Source of the DNA: Clostridium sp. | GTDB taxonomy: Bacteria; Bacillota; Clostridia; Clostridiales; Clostridiaceae | Direction of reading: 5' to 3' | NCBI RefSeq assembly: GCF_026168755.1 | Contig: NZ_JAPFDR010000006.1 | Span: forward strand, 1 to 64,000 | Length of the DNA: 64,000 bases | In this document: positions 9,052-17,951 of the stretch, piece by piece | How the letters are laid out: the number at the start of each line of letters is the position of its first letter | Position numbering within the stretch: position 1 is the stretch's first letter | Program-made: the position numbers and the translations under genes | Notes under the pieces: model-generated | Databases searched by the model: none | What the model saw: the letters and a program-made list of their open reading frames with translations, nothing else | Told to the model about the DNA's origin: nothing

Positions 9052-9966
9052 ATGGAAGAGTTAAATGTTAATAAATTAAAACAAATAAGAAAAGTAAAAT
9101 CAAATAAATTAAAAGAAGAAAAAGTAAAGAAAAAAACTAAATATACTGGACTATATTTTGTATTGCCAAGTTTAATAGGGGTAGCAGTATTTACACTGCT
9201 TCCCTTCTTAGATGTATTTCTTAGATCTTTTCAAAGTGCAATTTCAAGAGAATTTATAGGATTTCAGAATTATACTGAAGTATTCAATAATTCAGCTTTT
9301 AAACTAGCATCTAATAATACTATAAAGTTTGTTCTTGTATGTATACCGTTATTATTATCATTATCATTAATAATAGCTGTATTATTAAATAAATTTGTAG
9401 AAGCATCAAAGATACTAAGAACAGCCTTTTTAATACCAATGGCAGTGCCTATAGCTTCAGTAGTATTAATATGGAATATTGTTTTTCATGAACAAGGATT
9501 CTTAAGTGCTATGCTAGATAAATTTAATATGGCAGGTCAAGATTGGATGAGTACAGGATGGGCATTTTGGATATTAGTATTTAGTTATATATGGAAAAAT
9601 CTAGGGTATAATATTATCTTGTGGTTAGCTGGATTAAACTCCATATCTAAAGAGGTATATGAATCAGCTAAAGTAGATGGAGCAAATGATTTACAGTGTT
9701 TTACTAAGATAACAATACCTTGTTTAAAACCTACGTTGTATACAGTAGCAGTATTATCCCTTCTTAATTCATTTAAGGTGTTTAGGGAGGCATATTTAGT
9801 TGCAGGTGATTATCCAGATAAGAGTATGTATTTATTACAACACTTATTTAATAATTGGTTTAGGGAATTGGATTTTAGTAAAATGGCGGCTGCATCTGTA
9901 ATTATGGCAACAATAATATTTATATTGATTATGCTATTACAAAGGGCATGGGAAAAACAGGATTAG
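9052..9966 (+). CDS. Sugar-type ABC importer permease (MalF/UgpA type)
   Basis: A 304-residue inner-membrane permease with six hydrophobic segments after a basic N-terminal tail. The cytoplasmic EAA loop, which contacts the ATPase, is visible as EVYESAKVDGANDLQCF. It starts one base after the stop of the solute-binding gene, so the two are translationally coupled. With the next gene it should form the heterodimeric channel of a carbohydrate-type importer. No ATPase gene lies in the operon; a shared MsmX/MsmK-like ATPase is the usual solution in Firmicutes. Confidence 0.92.
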   Translation: MEELNVNKLKQIRKVKSNKLKEEKVKKKTKYTGLYFVLPSLIGVAVFTLLPFLDVFLRSFQSAISREFIGFQNYTEVFNNSAFKLASNNTIKFVLVCIPLLLSLSLIIAVLLNKFVEASKILRTAFLIPMAVPIASVVLIWNIVFHEQGFLSAMLDKFNMAGQDWMSTGWAFWILVFSYIWKNLGYNIILWLAGLNSISKEVYESAKVDGANDLQCFTKITIPCLKPTLYTVAVLSLLNSFKVFREAYLVAGDYPDKSMYLLQHLFNNWFRELDFSKMAAASVIMATIIFILIMLLQRAWEKQD

Positions 9967-9984
9967 AGTGAGGTGATTTATACA

Positions 9985-10827
9985 ATGAAGAAAAAGATAG
10001 TATTTATTATATTAGTTGCAATATCTATATTTATGTGTTTCCCAGTTATATTTTTATTAGCAGGTTCATTTATGAGTGTAGATGAATTAAACACTTATCT
10101 TGCACCGGTATTATCTGAAAAGGGTAAAGGATATGTAAGCTGGGGATTATTACCTAGTTATCCTACTTTGAGAGCATATGTAGAATTATTATTTGATACT
10201 CCAGAGTTCTTTATAATGTTTTGGAACTCTGTAAAAATAGTATTTTTATCAGTAATTGGACAGCTTATAGTTGGCATTCCAGCAGCTTGGGGATTTGCAA
10301 GATATAAATTCCCGTTTAAGAAACTGTTATTCACAATTTATATAGTTGTAATGTTAATGCCTTTCCAAGTTACAATGCTATCAAGTTACTTAGTATTAGA
10401 TAAGTTACACCTTCTTAATACACATGGAAGCATAATATTACCTGCTATATTTTCAACATTTTCAGTATTCATAATGTATAGATTCTTCTGTAATATACCA
10501 GAGTCAATTATTGAATCAGCAAGAATAGATGGTGCTAGTGAACTTATTATTTTTGCTAAGATAGGTATTCCGTTAGGAATGCCAGGTATAATGTCAGCTG
10601 TTGTATTACAATTCTTAGAATATTGGAACTTAATAGAACAACCATTAACGTTTTTAAAGGATAAGGCTTTATGGCCATTATCAATTTATTTACCAAATAT
10701 TACTTTAGAAAATGCTGATATAGCATTTACAGCATCTGCTGTAACATTAATAGCTGCTATAATAGTATTTTTTGCAGGTCAAAGCTATTTAGAGCAAGGT
10801 ATTGCAGCATCAGCAGTAAAGGAATGA
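9985..10827 (+). CDS. Sugar-type ABC importer permease (MalG/UgpE type)
   Basis: A 280-residue permease with six hydrophobic segments and the EAA loop ESIIESARIDGASELIIF. I place the start at the ATG 9985 because AGGTGA at 9971-9976 is spaced eight bases before it; an in-frame GTG at 9973 lies inside that binding site. It follows the MalF-type permease by 18 bases and is its likely partner. The substrate is not readable; carbohydrates are usual for the CUT1 class. Confidence 0.92.
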   Translation: MKKKIVFIILVAISIFMCFPVIFLLAGSFMSVDELNTYLAPVLSEKGKGYVSWGLLPSYPTLRAYVELLFDTPEFFIMFWNSVKIVFLSVIGQLIVGIPAAWGFARYKFPFKKLLFTIYIVVMLMPFQVTMLSSYLVLDKLHLLNTHGSIILPAIFSTFSVFIMYRFFCNIPESIIESARIDGASELIIFAKIGIPLGMPGIMSAVVLQFLEYWNLIEQPLTFLKDKALWPLSIYLPNITLENADIAFTASAVTLIAAIIVFFAGQSYLEQGIAASAVKE

Positions 10828-10833
10828 TAATTT

Positions 10834-12138
10834 ATGAGTAAAAAAGAAAAAATTAAAAAAGTTATAAATTTTAAATATGTGAAAAAAGGAAAAGACACTT
10901 TACAGAAAAAAGCAGTAAAAGCATTGTTTGCTTTTTTAATATTGATGATAGGATGCACAATGTTATCTAGGGCTGCAGATTCTATGACTATACCAAGAGT
11001 TAAGGTTGATAAGCCAAAGACTAAAACAATAGTAGATGAAATTACTGCTAAGGGTGTAGTTGCAAAAAATAGAGAAGAAAAAATTTCTGTAGTTGAAGGT
11101 CTTAAAATTAATTATGTAAATATAAGTGAAGGTTCAATTATCAAAGTTGGAGATACTTTAGTTGAACTTGATACTGAAGATCTAGAGAAAAAGGTTAATG
11201 AAATTAAAGAAAATATATCACAAGAGCAAAAGACTTTAACACGTGCAACTGAAGATTATAATAAAGCTATAAATGCCAAAAAGCAAGTTGTACAAAGTGC
11301 TTTAAATGAAATGAATGCAGCAAAGCAAGCATTAGATAATTATTCTAAGTTAAGTGATGAAGAAAAGGATCCAGGAACAGAAGAAAGCTTATATTCTGAT
11401 TATCAATCAAAAAAATCTATGTATGATTCAGTTGTAGCTGAATCAAAAGATACTGTAGATTTAGATAGAGCACTTCAAGACGCAAAAGATTCTCTTAAAA
11501 TTGATGAATATAATAAAGAACTTGCAAAACTTCAACCTTTACTAGATGCTGGTGGAAAAATTACTTCAGAAAAAGAAGGAATAGTTACTAGTGTTGTTGC
11601 AGAAAATGGTGGAGTTACAACTGATACTATAGCATCAATTGCAGATAAGAATGAAGGATATAAATTTGTTGGACAAATTGATAAAGAAAATAGAACTTCA
11701 ATAAAACAAGGGCAATCTGTTGCTGTAAACTTAGGAACTTATGGTATTATTGAAAATTTAACTATAGACTCTATCTCTAAAAATCAAGATAATGCTGATA
11801 CTTTAAATGTAACAGTTGTTTTACCAGTAGGAATAGGAGAAATTGATGATAGTGGAGAAATTATAGTTTCAAGTAAATCAAAGAAGTATGGTACATGTGT
11901 TCCATTAGCTGCATTAAGACAGGGTGAAGGTAGTGATTATTACGTATTAGTTGTTACTGAGAAGGAAACTGTATTAGGTGAAGAGTTAACAGCTAAAAAA
12001 GTTGATGTAAAAGTTGAAAAAAGAGATGGTGAATATGCAGCAGTAACTGAAGGTACATTAGGAAGAAATGATAAAATAATTATTGATAGTAATAAAACAG
12101 TAGAAGATGGCGATAGAGTTCGCCTGGAGACTGAATGA
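10834..12138 (+). CDS. HlyD/MacA-like membrane fusion (periplasmic adaptor) protein
   Basis: This 434-residue protein has a basic N-terminus, one membrane anchor at about 28-46, and an extracytoplasmic body. Residues 75-113 and about 236-266 are the two lipoyl/barrel-sandwich halves (for example SEKEGIVTSVVAENGG). Between them a long alpha-helical coiled coil covers about 113-230, and beta-barrel text follows. Such adaptors normally serve exporters (MacAB, YknXYZ). Here the gene lies six bases after an importer permease and overlaps the next gene by four bases, which is an unusual setting. Confidence 0.88.
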   Translation: MSKKEKIKKVINFKYVKKGKDTLQKKAVKALFAFLILMIGCTMLSRAADSMTIPRVKVDKPKTKTIVDEITAKGVVAKNREEKISVVEGLKINYVNISEGSIIKVGDTLVELDTEDLEKKVNEIKENISQEQKTLTRATEDYNKAINAKKQVVQSALNEMNAAKQALDNYSKLSDEEKDPGTEESLYSDYQSKKSMYDSVVAESKDTVDLDRALQDAKDSLKIDEYNKELAKLQPLLDAGGKITSEKEGIVTSVVAENGGVTTDTIASIADKNEGYKFVGQIDKENRTSIKQGQSVAVNLGTYGIIENLTIDSISKNQDNADTLNVTVVLPVGIGEIDDSGEIIVSSKSKKYGTCVPLAALRQGEGSDYYVLVVTEKETVLGEELTAKKVDVKVEKRDGEYAAVTEGTLGRNDKIIIDSNKTVEDGDRVRLETE

Positions 12139-13361
12139 TAAGGTATTTAAAGCACATAGTTAGAATAATTCTTATATTTGCTTTAATTATGTGCTGGGGA
12201 ATATCCTTAGGTTATGCAAATAATATAGCAAGTGAAAACAAGACTTTAAATTTCTATTTTGAAAATGAAAATTATAATACAAAATTAATTGAGACTATAA
12301 AAAAGGGTGATCAAGAGTTAGCTGTAGTAGGATGGGCTGAAGAATCATTACAATCTGCTAATAATCCTGATTTAGGGAAAACAGCAAATGATTTAGATGT
12401 TCTAATTATAAAAGGCTCATCTAATTTATTAGTTAAGGGATCAAATTTATTTGCTGATGATTTAGAGGGGTGCTTAATAGATATTGATACAGCCTATAAA
12501 TTATTTGGAAGTAGTAATTGTGTAGGCAGAGAGATTATTTATAATGATAGAACTTTAATTGTAAGAGGAATTTTAAAAGGTTCTAAAGCTAATATTATGG
12601 TTCAAACTCCAAAAGACTCTTCACAAGTTTTAGATGGATTAACAATAGATGGTACAGGATTAACATTAAATAAAATTAAAGATTTTAAAATGAAATTTAG
12701 TATTAATGAAATGGCTATTAATGGGGATGTATATTATATAATAGCTAAGTTTATAGCATTAATATTTCCAATTATAGCTTTAGTATTGATTTTAATTAAG
12801 GTAATATCTAGTTTATTTAAATCAAGAAATAAACCAGTTTTAGTAATTCTATATATTTTAATGTCTATTGCCTCTGTATTTATATTTTTTAAGGTTACAA
12901 ACATTAAAATTTCTATTCCTTTAGATATGATTCCAAATAAGTGGTCTGACTTTGATTTTTGGAGTAAGATGGGGAAAGAATATAAGGAAAAATTTGAATA
13001 TGTACTTTATATGAAAAAGTATGGAGTTGATATTTATAATATAGAAAACTTATTAAAGTCAGTATTATACTCAATACTTACAGTAATATTATTTGTAATT
13101 AATTTAAGGATTATAAAAATAAATGATATTAAAACATTAATAATTAATAATGGGGTTTCAATAATTTGTTCATTTGTTGCTATATTAATGATTTGGAATA
13201 AGTATAATTTTGATGTAAATACAACTATGATATGGTTAATATATCCTTTATATCTTTGTGGGAATTATTTTATAAATATTCATGGAAAGTATTTAATTTA
13301 TGAAGAAGAAGTAAATACTGAAGTGGAAAATAATGATATAATAGATGAAGCAGTTTGTTAA
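12135..13361 (+). CDS. Membrane protein with MacB-like extracytoplasmic domain
   Basis: The start ATG overlaps the stop of the adaptor gene (ATGA). The 408-residue product has a first membrane helix at 7-27, an extracellular domain at about 30-200, and further helices near 201-223, 234-253, 308-326, 337-355 and 364-382. The segment 111-147 (EGCLIDIDTAYKLFGSS, then a V-G-x-x-I and VRGIL pattern) matches the MacB periplasmic core domain of FtsX-type permeases. The helix layout has more segments than the standard four of MacB/FtsX, and there is no ATPase domain or gene. With the adaptor next door it may form an extracytoplasmic assembly; the function is unknown. Confidence 0.72.
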   Translation: MIRYLKHIVRIILIFALIMCWGISLGYANNIASENKTLNFYFENENYNTKLIETIKKGDQELAVVGWAEESLQSANNPDLGKTANDLDVLIIKGSSNLLVKGSNLFADDLEGCLIDIDTAYKLFGSSNCVGREIIYNDRTLIVRGILKGSKANIMVQTPKDSSQVLDGLTIDGTGLTLNKIKDFKMKFSINEMAINGDVYYIIAKFIALIFPIIALVLILIKVISSLFKSRNKPVLVILYILMSIASVFIFFKVTNIKISIPLDMIPNKWSDFDFWSKMGKEYKEKFEYVLYMKKYGVDIYNIENLLKSVLYSILTVILFVINLRIIKINDIKTLIINNGVSIICSFVAILMIWNKYNFDVNTTMIWLIYPLYLCGNYFINIHGKYLIYEEEVNTEVENNDIIDEAVC

Positions 13362-13383
13362 TAGCAGACTGTTTCTTTTTTTA
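13351..13383 (+). terminator. Terminator at the end of the composite operon
   Basis: CAGTTTG and CAGACTG pair (one G-U) around a 7-base loop that includes the stop codon region of the previous gene, followed by TTTCTTTTTTT. Confidence 0.72.
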
Positions 13384-13412
13384 AATACAATATTATTAAC
13401 GGAGGAAAAATT

Positions 13413-13661
13413 ATGAGAGATATATCTAATTCTAAAGGAAAGATTTTCAGACATTTTAAGGGAGATTTATATTTAGTTGAAGACTTTGTTAAGAATTCAG
13501 AAACTCAAGAAACTATGGTTCTTTATAGAGCTTTATATGGGGAATGTGGACTTTTTGTAAGACCATATGATATGTTTGTGGAAGAAGTTCCAGAAGGAAA
13601 GGTTAATCCAACAGGACAAAAATATAGATTTCAAGAATTCGACGTCAAAAGCGTAAAATAA
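13413..13661 (+). CDS. DUF1653 domain protein
   Basis: The 82-residue protein is almost entirely the DUF1653 domain: KIFRHFKGDLYLVEDF, then YRALYGECGLFVRPYDMF and a closing YRFQEFDVK. Members are small cytosolic proteins of unknown function, common in bacteria. Spacing from a good binding site (GGAGGAAAAATT) to the ATG supports the start. It follows the terminator of the importer/adaptor operon, so it is probably expressed separately. Confidence 0.88.
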   Translation: MRDISNSKGKIFRHFKGDLYLVEDFVKNSETQETMVLYRALYGECGLFVRPYDMFVEEVPEGKVNPTGQKYRFQEFDVKSVK

Positions 13662-13977
13662 CTAAATTGTTCGTTAGAGCTTGAATGCCGTGATGCCGAA
13701 AATTAATGATATTACCTCCAGGAATTGTGTAATTAAGTTTTAGAATTTAATTACAATATTCCTTCCAATAATATCATTAAATTTTCTTTATCACTGGCTT
13801 TAAAGCTAAAAGATACAATCTCCTACGCAATCACCTTAAAAGTTAACGACTTTTTGCTATATTTTATATTATGAATTACTGATCTTTAAATAAACTAATA
13901 ATATTAATATACAAGTTAGCTATCATAATTGCTAATATAAGAAGGTATTTGCATATGAGCAGAGCTATCCCCGTTAT
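13662..13977. other. Gene-free region with a large imperfect inverted repeat
   Basis: This stretch of about 316 bases has no coding frame I can support. Its main feature is an inverted repeat with 32-base arms at 13703-13734 and 13749-13780. The first 12 bases are identical, a 5-base mismatch follows, then a second paired block. Further on, AGAAGGTA recurs at about 13940 and 13985, next to the break point of the truncated VTC gene. It may be a mobile-element scar or a structured RNA. I recognise no known riboswitch. Confidence 0.45.
13703..13780. repeat. Imperfect inverted repeat (32-base arms)
   Basis: The arms begin with TTAATGATATTA and close with its complement TAATATCATTAA; the inner block pairs GGAAT and TAATT with their complements. 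The internal CCTCC in one arm faces TCCAA in the other and does not pair. The transcript of either strand could form a long bulged hairpin. There is no T tract of normal terminator type. Confidence 0.6.
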
Positions 13978-14169
13978 TCATATCAGAAGGTACTTTTTTT
14001 CAAGTAATGCTTTATCATTAAAATTATCAAAATATAAGCTTCTTATATGATAAGTACCAGAAGAACCAGCATTTTTATTTGTGGAAGCTATATGCTTAAT
14101 ACTATTTTTTATTGAAAAATAATCAGAGACATTAATAAAAAATTTCAACTCATGTCTTGGTTTACTCAT
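13978..14169 (-). pseudogene. Truncated VTC-domain (polyphosphate polymerase-like) gene
   Basis: The frame starts MSKPRHELKFFIN and continues through NAGSSGTYHIRSLYFDN to DKALLEKK, which is the conserved N-terminus of bacterial VTC-domain proteins (usually about 230 residues). After about 58 codons the similarity stops and a stop codon follows, so the catalytic core with its later Lys, Arg and Glu residues is missing. An intact ribosome binding site (GGAGGCGA) remains. In clostridia such genes often lie beside a two-component system, as here. I call it a remnant left by a deletion. Confidence 0.8.
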
Positions 14170-14335
14170 AAAATATTCGCCTCCAATTTTAGTTAATGTT
14201 AAATTTAAGTTAACTTACAGGTTAATAGTAGTACTACAACCTTAAAATAATATTAAAAATACCCTAAATATTTAATTTCTATGTTAAAATTTTCGTAAAG
14301 CATTAGATATATAATAAGTGAGGAGGATGAGATTA

Positions 14336-15010
14336 ATGAGATTATTACTTGTAGAAGATGAAATACAGCTTTCAGAAGCACTTAATCATATATTAAGCAA
14401 AAATAAATATATAGTTGATGCTGTATATAATGGTGAAGATGGGTTAGATTATGGATTAACAGATATATATGATGTGATAGTGTTAGATATTATGATACCT
14501 AAGCTTAGTGGATTAGAAGTTCTTAGGAGGTTAAGAAAAGAGAATATAAAGACTCCAGTTATTCTATTAACAGCTAAAGGAGAAATTGAGGATAAGGTTA
14601 AAGGGCTAGATAGTGGGGCAGATGATTATTTAGCGAAGCCATTTGCAACAGAAGAATTATTAGCAAGATTAAGAGCTTTGACTAGACGACAAGGGGAAAT
14701 TATAAATGATAATATTTTAGAGGTTGGAGATATTAAATTAAATATTTCTACTTATGAGTTAGAAGGGCCTTGTAATAGTATTAAACTTTCTTTAAAAGAG
14801 TTTGAAATTATAAGATGTTTTATGCAAAGACCAAGAGTAATAGTAACTAAGGATGAGTTAATAAGTAAAATATGGGGATATGATTCAGATGCAGAATATA
14901 ATAATATAGAGGTATATATTTCTTTTTTAAGAAAGAAGTTAGGATATGTTAATTCTACTACCAGTATAACTACAGTGCGAGGTGTTGGTTATAAGTTGGA
15001 GGGAAGTTAG
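14336..15010 (+). CDS. OmpR/PhoB-family response regulator
   Basis: This 224-residue regulator has a receiver domain (1-115) with phospho-acceptor Asp51 in VIVLDIMIP and conserved Lys101 in AKPF, then a winged-helix DNA-binding domain ending VRGVGYKLEGS. I choose the ATG at 14336 because AGGAGG at 14321-14326 precedes it by nine bases; the in-frame GTG at 14318 and ATG at 14327 overlap or touch that site. The partner kinase starts two bases after the stop. Target genes are unknown; the divergent neighbour is the broken VTC gene. Confidence 0.94.
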   Translation: MRLLLVEDEIQLSEALNHILSKNKYIVDAVYNGEDGLDYGLTDIYDVIVLDIMIPKLSGLEVLRRLRKENIKTPVILLTAKGEIEDKVKGLDSGADDYLAKPFATEELLARLRALTRRQGEIINDNILEVGDIKLNISTYELEGPCNSIKLSLKEFEIIRCFMQRPRVIVTKDELISKIWGYDSDAEYNNIEVYISFLRKKLGYVNSTTSITTVRGVGYKLEGS

Positions 15011-15012
15011 GA

Positions 15013-16227
15013 ATGTTTAAGAAACTAAAAATAAAATTTGTGTTGATTAATATGAGTCTATTAACAGCGGTATTTATAGGTATATTTGGAACTATATATT
15101 TAAGTACAGCATATAGTATGGAAAAAGATATACGTATGCAATTATGGAGTAATATGATGGTTGCTCCACAACAAAAGCCAACGCCTAAAAATGATAGAAT
15201 GGATATGACAATAAAAATAAATTTAGATAATACTAATGAAGTAGTTACTGTTTCTTCTAAGATGAATACCGATGATTTGGATATAAATAATATTGTTACA
15301 AAAGTTATTAATAGTAGCAAGGATATGGATACAATAAAAATTAATGGTGAAAGTTTTGGATATTTAAAGAAAGATATAGGAAATGGTAAAAGAATAGTAT
15401 TAATGAGCAAATCATTTCAGCATGAGATGTTATGGAATTTATTAAAAATATTTATTGGAGTTGGTTCATTAAGTTTAATTCTATTATTTTTTATAAGTAT
15501 ATATTTTACTAATAAGGCTATAAATCCACTAGAAGAAACCTTTAGAAAGCAAAAGCAATTTATAGCAGATGCTTCTCATGAACTTAGAACACCATTAACT
15601 ATAATTAAGACTAATGTTTCATTATTAAGAGAAAATGAAATGGAGACTATTCATAGTCAGAAAAAATGGATCAATTATATAGATTCTCAAGCAGGTAGAA
15701 TGTCAACATTAATTAATGAAATGTTATCCTTAGCAAATTTAGATGTAAATAAGAAGAAGGAAGAAAGAATTAATATTAATTTAAGTAAGATGCTTAGAGA
15801 TTCCTTATTAGTATTCGAAGTAGTGATATTTGAAAAAGGATTAATATTAGAGGAAGATTTATCTGATAATATTTTTATAAAGGGTGAACAGAATCAAATA
15901 AAAAAGCTTATAAGTATATTAATGGATAATGCTATTAAATATACAAATAAAAATGGAAAGATAACTGTTTCACTTATTAATGAAAGAAATAAAGCTAAAT
16001 TAATAGTTAAAAATACTGGTGAGGGTATAAAAAAGGAACACTTAGAAAAAATATTTGAGAGATTTTATAGAGTTGATGATTCAAGAGATAGGGGAACTGG
16101 TGGGTATGGACTTGGGCTTTCTATAGCAAAAGCTATTATTGAAGATCATAAGGGTAAAATACATGCTGAAAGTATAATTAATAATGAAACATCATTTATT
16201 ATTGAATTGCCTTTAAGCATAGGATAA
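15013..16227 (+). CDS. Membrane sensor histidine kinase, partner of the upstream regulator
   Basis: The 404-residue kinase has membrane helices at about 8-31 and 143-165 that flank an extracellular sensor of about 110 residues. HisKA carries His189 in DASHELRTPL. The catalytic domain has the N box (LMDNAIKYT), G1 NTGEGI (Asn in place of the usual Asp), F box FERFYRVDDS and G2 GYGLGLSIAK. No clear HAMP domain separates the second helix from HisKA. The gene lies two bases after the response regulator and belongs to the same operon. The stimulus is not readable. Confidence 0.92.
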   Translation: MFKKLKIKFVLINMSLLTAVFIGIFGTIYLSTAYSMEKDIRMQLWSNMMVAPQQKPTPKNDRMDMTIKINLDNTNEVVTVSSKMNTDDLDINNIVTKVINSSKDMDTIKINGESFGYLKKDIGNGKRIVLMSKSFQHEMLWNLLKIFIGVGSLSLILLFFISIYFTNKAINPLEETFRKQKQFIADASHELRTPLTIIKTNVSLLRENEMETIHSQKKWINYIDSQAGRMSTLINEMLSLANLDVNKKKEERININLSKMLRDSLLVFEVVIFEKGLILEEDLSDNIFIKGEQNQIKKLISILMDNAIKYTNKNGKITVSLINERNKAKLIVKNTGEGIKKEHLEKIFERFYRVDDSRDRGTGGYGLGLSIAKAIIEDHKGKIHAESIINNETSFIIELPLSIG

Positions 16228-16264
16228 GAATAAGTTTAAATATATTTAATAATTAATTTATTAG

Positions 16265-16303
16265 CAAGACTATTATAACGTAGGTTGTAGTAGTCTTTTT
16301 TTA
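16265..16303 (+). terminator. Terminator of the two-component operon
   Basis: AAGACTATTATA and TGTAGTAGTCTT form a stem with two G-U pairs, followed by seven T residues. Confidence 0.85.
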
Positions 16304-16406
16304 TAGTAAATCTTAAGAATTTCTTTAGATTTATTATAATATCTTCTTTATTTATTAGATATATTATAAAATTATAATGTAAAATAAAAAGATAAGGAGA
16401 AACAGA

Positions 16407-16916
16407 ATGGATGCTAATAGTATTTTAAATTATTTGTCGCAGTATGGTTTAATATTTATATTTATAATTGTATTTTTAGAGTATTTAAACTTACCAGGAC
16501 TTCCAGCAGGAATAATAATGCCATTGGCAGGTCTATGGATATCAAGAGGAGAGATGAATTTTCTTTTTGTTTTAATATTATCAGTTATAGCTGGGGTAAT
16601 TGGAAGTTGGGTATTATATTTTTTAGGTTTTTATGGTGGAAATTTTTTATTAGATAAATATATTAAGAAGTTTCCAAATCAAAAAAAATACATAGATGAA
16701 AAGTTAGAATATTTAAGAAGTAAGGGTTATATTGGTGTATTTATAAGTAGGCTTATTCCAGTTGCAAGAACTATAATTGCAATACCAGCAGGAGTACTTA
16801 AAATGAACTTTTTTAAGTATACAGTATATTCAGCAATGGGTATATTTATATGGAATGCTACATTTATTTCAGCTGGATATATTTTAGGGGAAGGTATTTT
16901 TAAATATATAATTTAG
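16407..16916 (+). CDS. DedA-family membrane protein
   Basis: This 169-residue protein belongs to the DedA/SNARE-associated family (PF09335), whose members are linked to undecaprenyl phosphate or phospholipid flipping. It shows the family motif EYLNLPGLPAGIIMPLAG near the N-terminus and the conserved FISRLIPVARTIIAIPAG at about 111-128, both with the Pro and Arg residues needed for function. About four or five hydrophobic segments are present. It is slightly shorter than E. coli DedA. It is 22 bases upstream of a response regulator and probably in the same operon. Confidence 0.9.
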   Translation: MDANSILNYLSQYGLIFIFIIVFLEYLNLPGLPAGIIMPLAGLWISRGEMNFLFVLILSVIAGVIGSWVLYFLGFYGGNFLLDKYIKKFPNQKKYIDEKLEYLRSKGYIGVFISRLIPVARTIIAIPAGVLKMNFFKYTVYSAMGIFIWNATFISAGYILGEGIFKYII

Positions 16917-16938
16917 TTAAAAAAGGGGTAACATATAA

Positions 16939-17652
16939 ATGAATAAAATGGGTTCATATAATGTTTTAATTGTTGAAGATGAAAATGATATAGCAATTGC
17001 TATAGAAGCATATTTAAGTAATCAAGGGTATAATGTTTTTATAGCTAATAATGGAATAGAAGGATTAGAATTGTTAAAAAAAGAAACTATTCATCTAGCT
17101 ATAGTTGATGTAATGATGCCTAAAATGGATGGTATAACTTTTGTTATGAAGCTTAGAGAAAATCATGAGTTTCCTGTAATAATGTTATCTGCAAAATCAG
17201 AAGAAGTGGATAAGATAATGGGACTTAATATAGGGGCAGATGATTATGTAACTAAGCCATTTAGGCCTCTAGAATTATTAGCAAGAGTTAATTCTCAGCT
17301 TAGAAGATATTCAAAGTTTTTAAATATGGCAAAAGAGCCTGAAGTTAAAGAAAATATTTATAGTGTTGGTGGATTGGAATTAAATTTTGATACTAAACAA
17401 GTTACAGTTGATGAAAAACTAGTTAAGCTAACACCGATTGAATTTAAAATATTAGCATTACTTATAAAAAATCCAGGAAGAGTATTTGCTGCTGATGAAA
17501 TTTATGAAAGGGTATGGAATGAACAAGCAATAAATACTGATACTATAATGGTTCATATAAGAAAGATAAGAGAAAAGATTGAGATTAATCCTAAAAATCC
17601 AAAATATTTAAAGGTGGTTTGGGGAGTCGGATATAAGATTGAAAAGCAATAA
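16939..17652 (+). CDS. VanR-like OmpR-family response regulator
   Basis: The 237-residue product has a receiver domain with Asp57 in LAIVDVMMPKMDG and KPFRPLELLARV, then a winged-helix domain ending VWGVGYKIEKQ. It lies between a DedA gene and a large VanS-like kinase in the same direction. A terminator hairpin and about 300 bases separate it from the kinase, so the two may be transcribed separately although they are the likely cognate pair. A role in cell-envelope stress is plausible from the DedA neighbour, but that is inference. Confidence 0.92.
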   Translation: MNKMGSYNVLIVEDENDIAIAIEAYLSNQGYNVFIANNGIEGLELLKKETIHLAIVDVMMPKMDGITFVMKLRENHEFPVIMLSAKSEEVDKIMGLNIGADDYVTKPFRPLELLARVNSQLRRYSKFLNMAKEPEVKENIYSVGGLELNFDTKQVTVDEKLVKLTPIEFKILALLIKNPGRVFAADEIYERVWNEQAINTDTIMVHIRKIREKIEINPKNPKYLKVVWGVGYKIEKQ

Positions 17653-17682
17653 ACAACTTAAATTAATATCTATATAAATTAA

Positions 17683-17724
17683 GAAAATACCGCATTATTC
17701 AAAGGGAATATGCGGTATTTTTAT
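17683..17724 (+). terminator. Terminator between response regulator and kinase
   Basis: AAATACCGCAT and ATGCGGTATTT form a perfect 11-bp stem, followed by TTTTAT. Confidence 0.88.
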
Positions 17725-17951
17725 GTGCAATTATATTAAATTTTAAATTCTTTAGAAAAGTTTTAGAATTTGTATAGGTTAATCTTTATAAAGATAAATT
17801 AGTATATATTTATAAGTTAAATGAATTGTTTTACCATCAAAAACAATTCATATATATTATAATATTTTACATGATAGTAGTTTTATATTTTAATTAAAAA
17901 TGTACATTTTATGAGTCTTGCAATATTGACAATAAAATAATAATAAAGGAT

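Noticed and set aside
13662..13977. A known riboswitch in the intergenic region
   Set aside because: I could not find the conserved cores of the common classes (for example T-box, lysine, M-box, purine, cyclic di-GMP) on either strand, and no intact gene follows in the right place.
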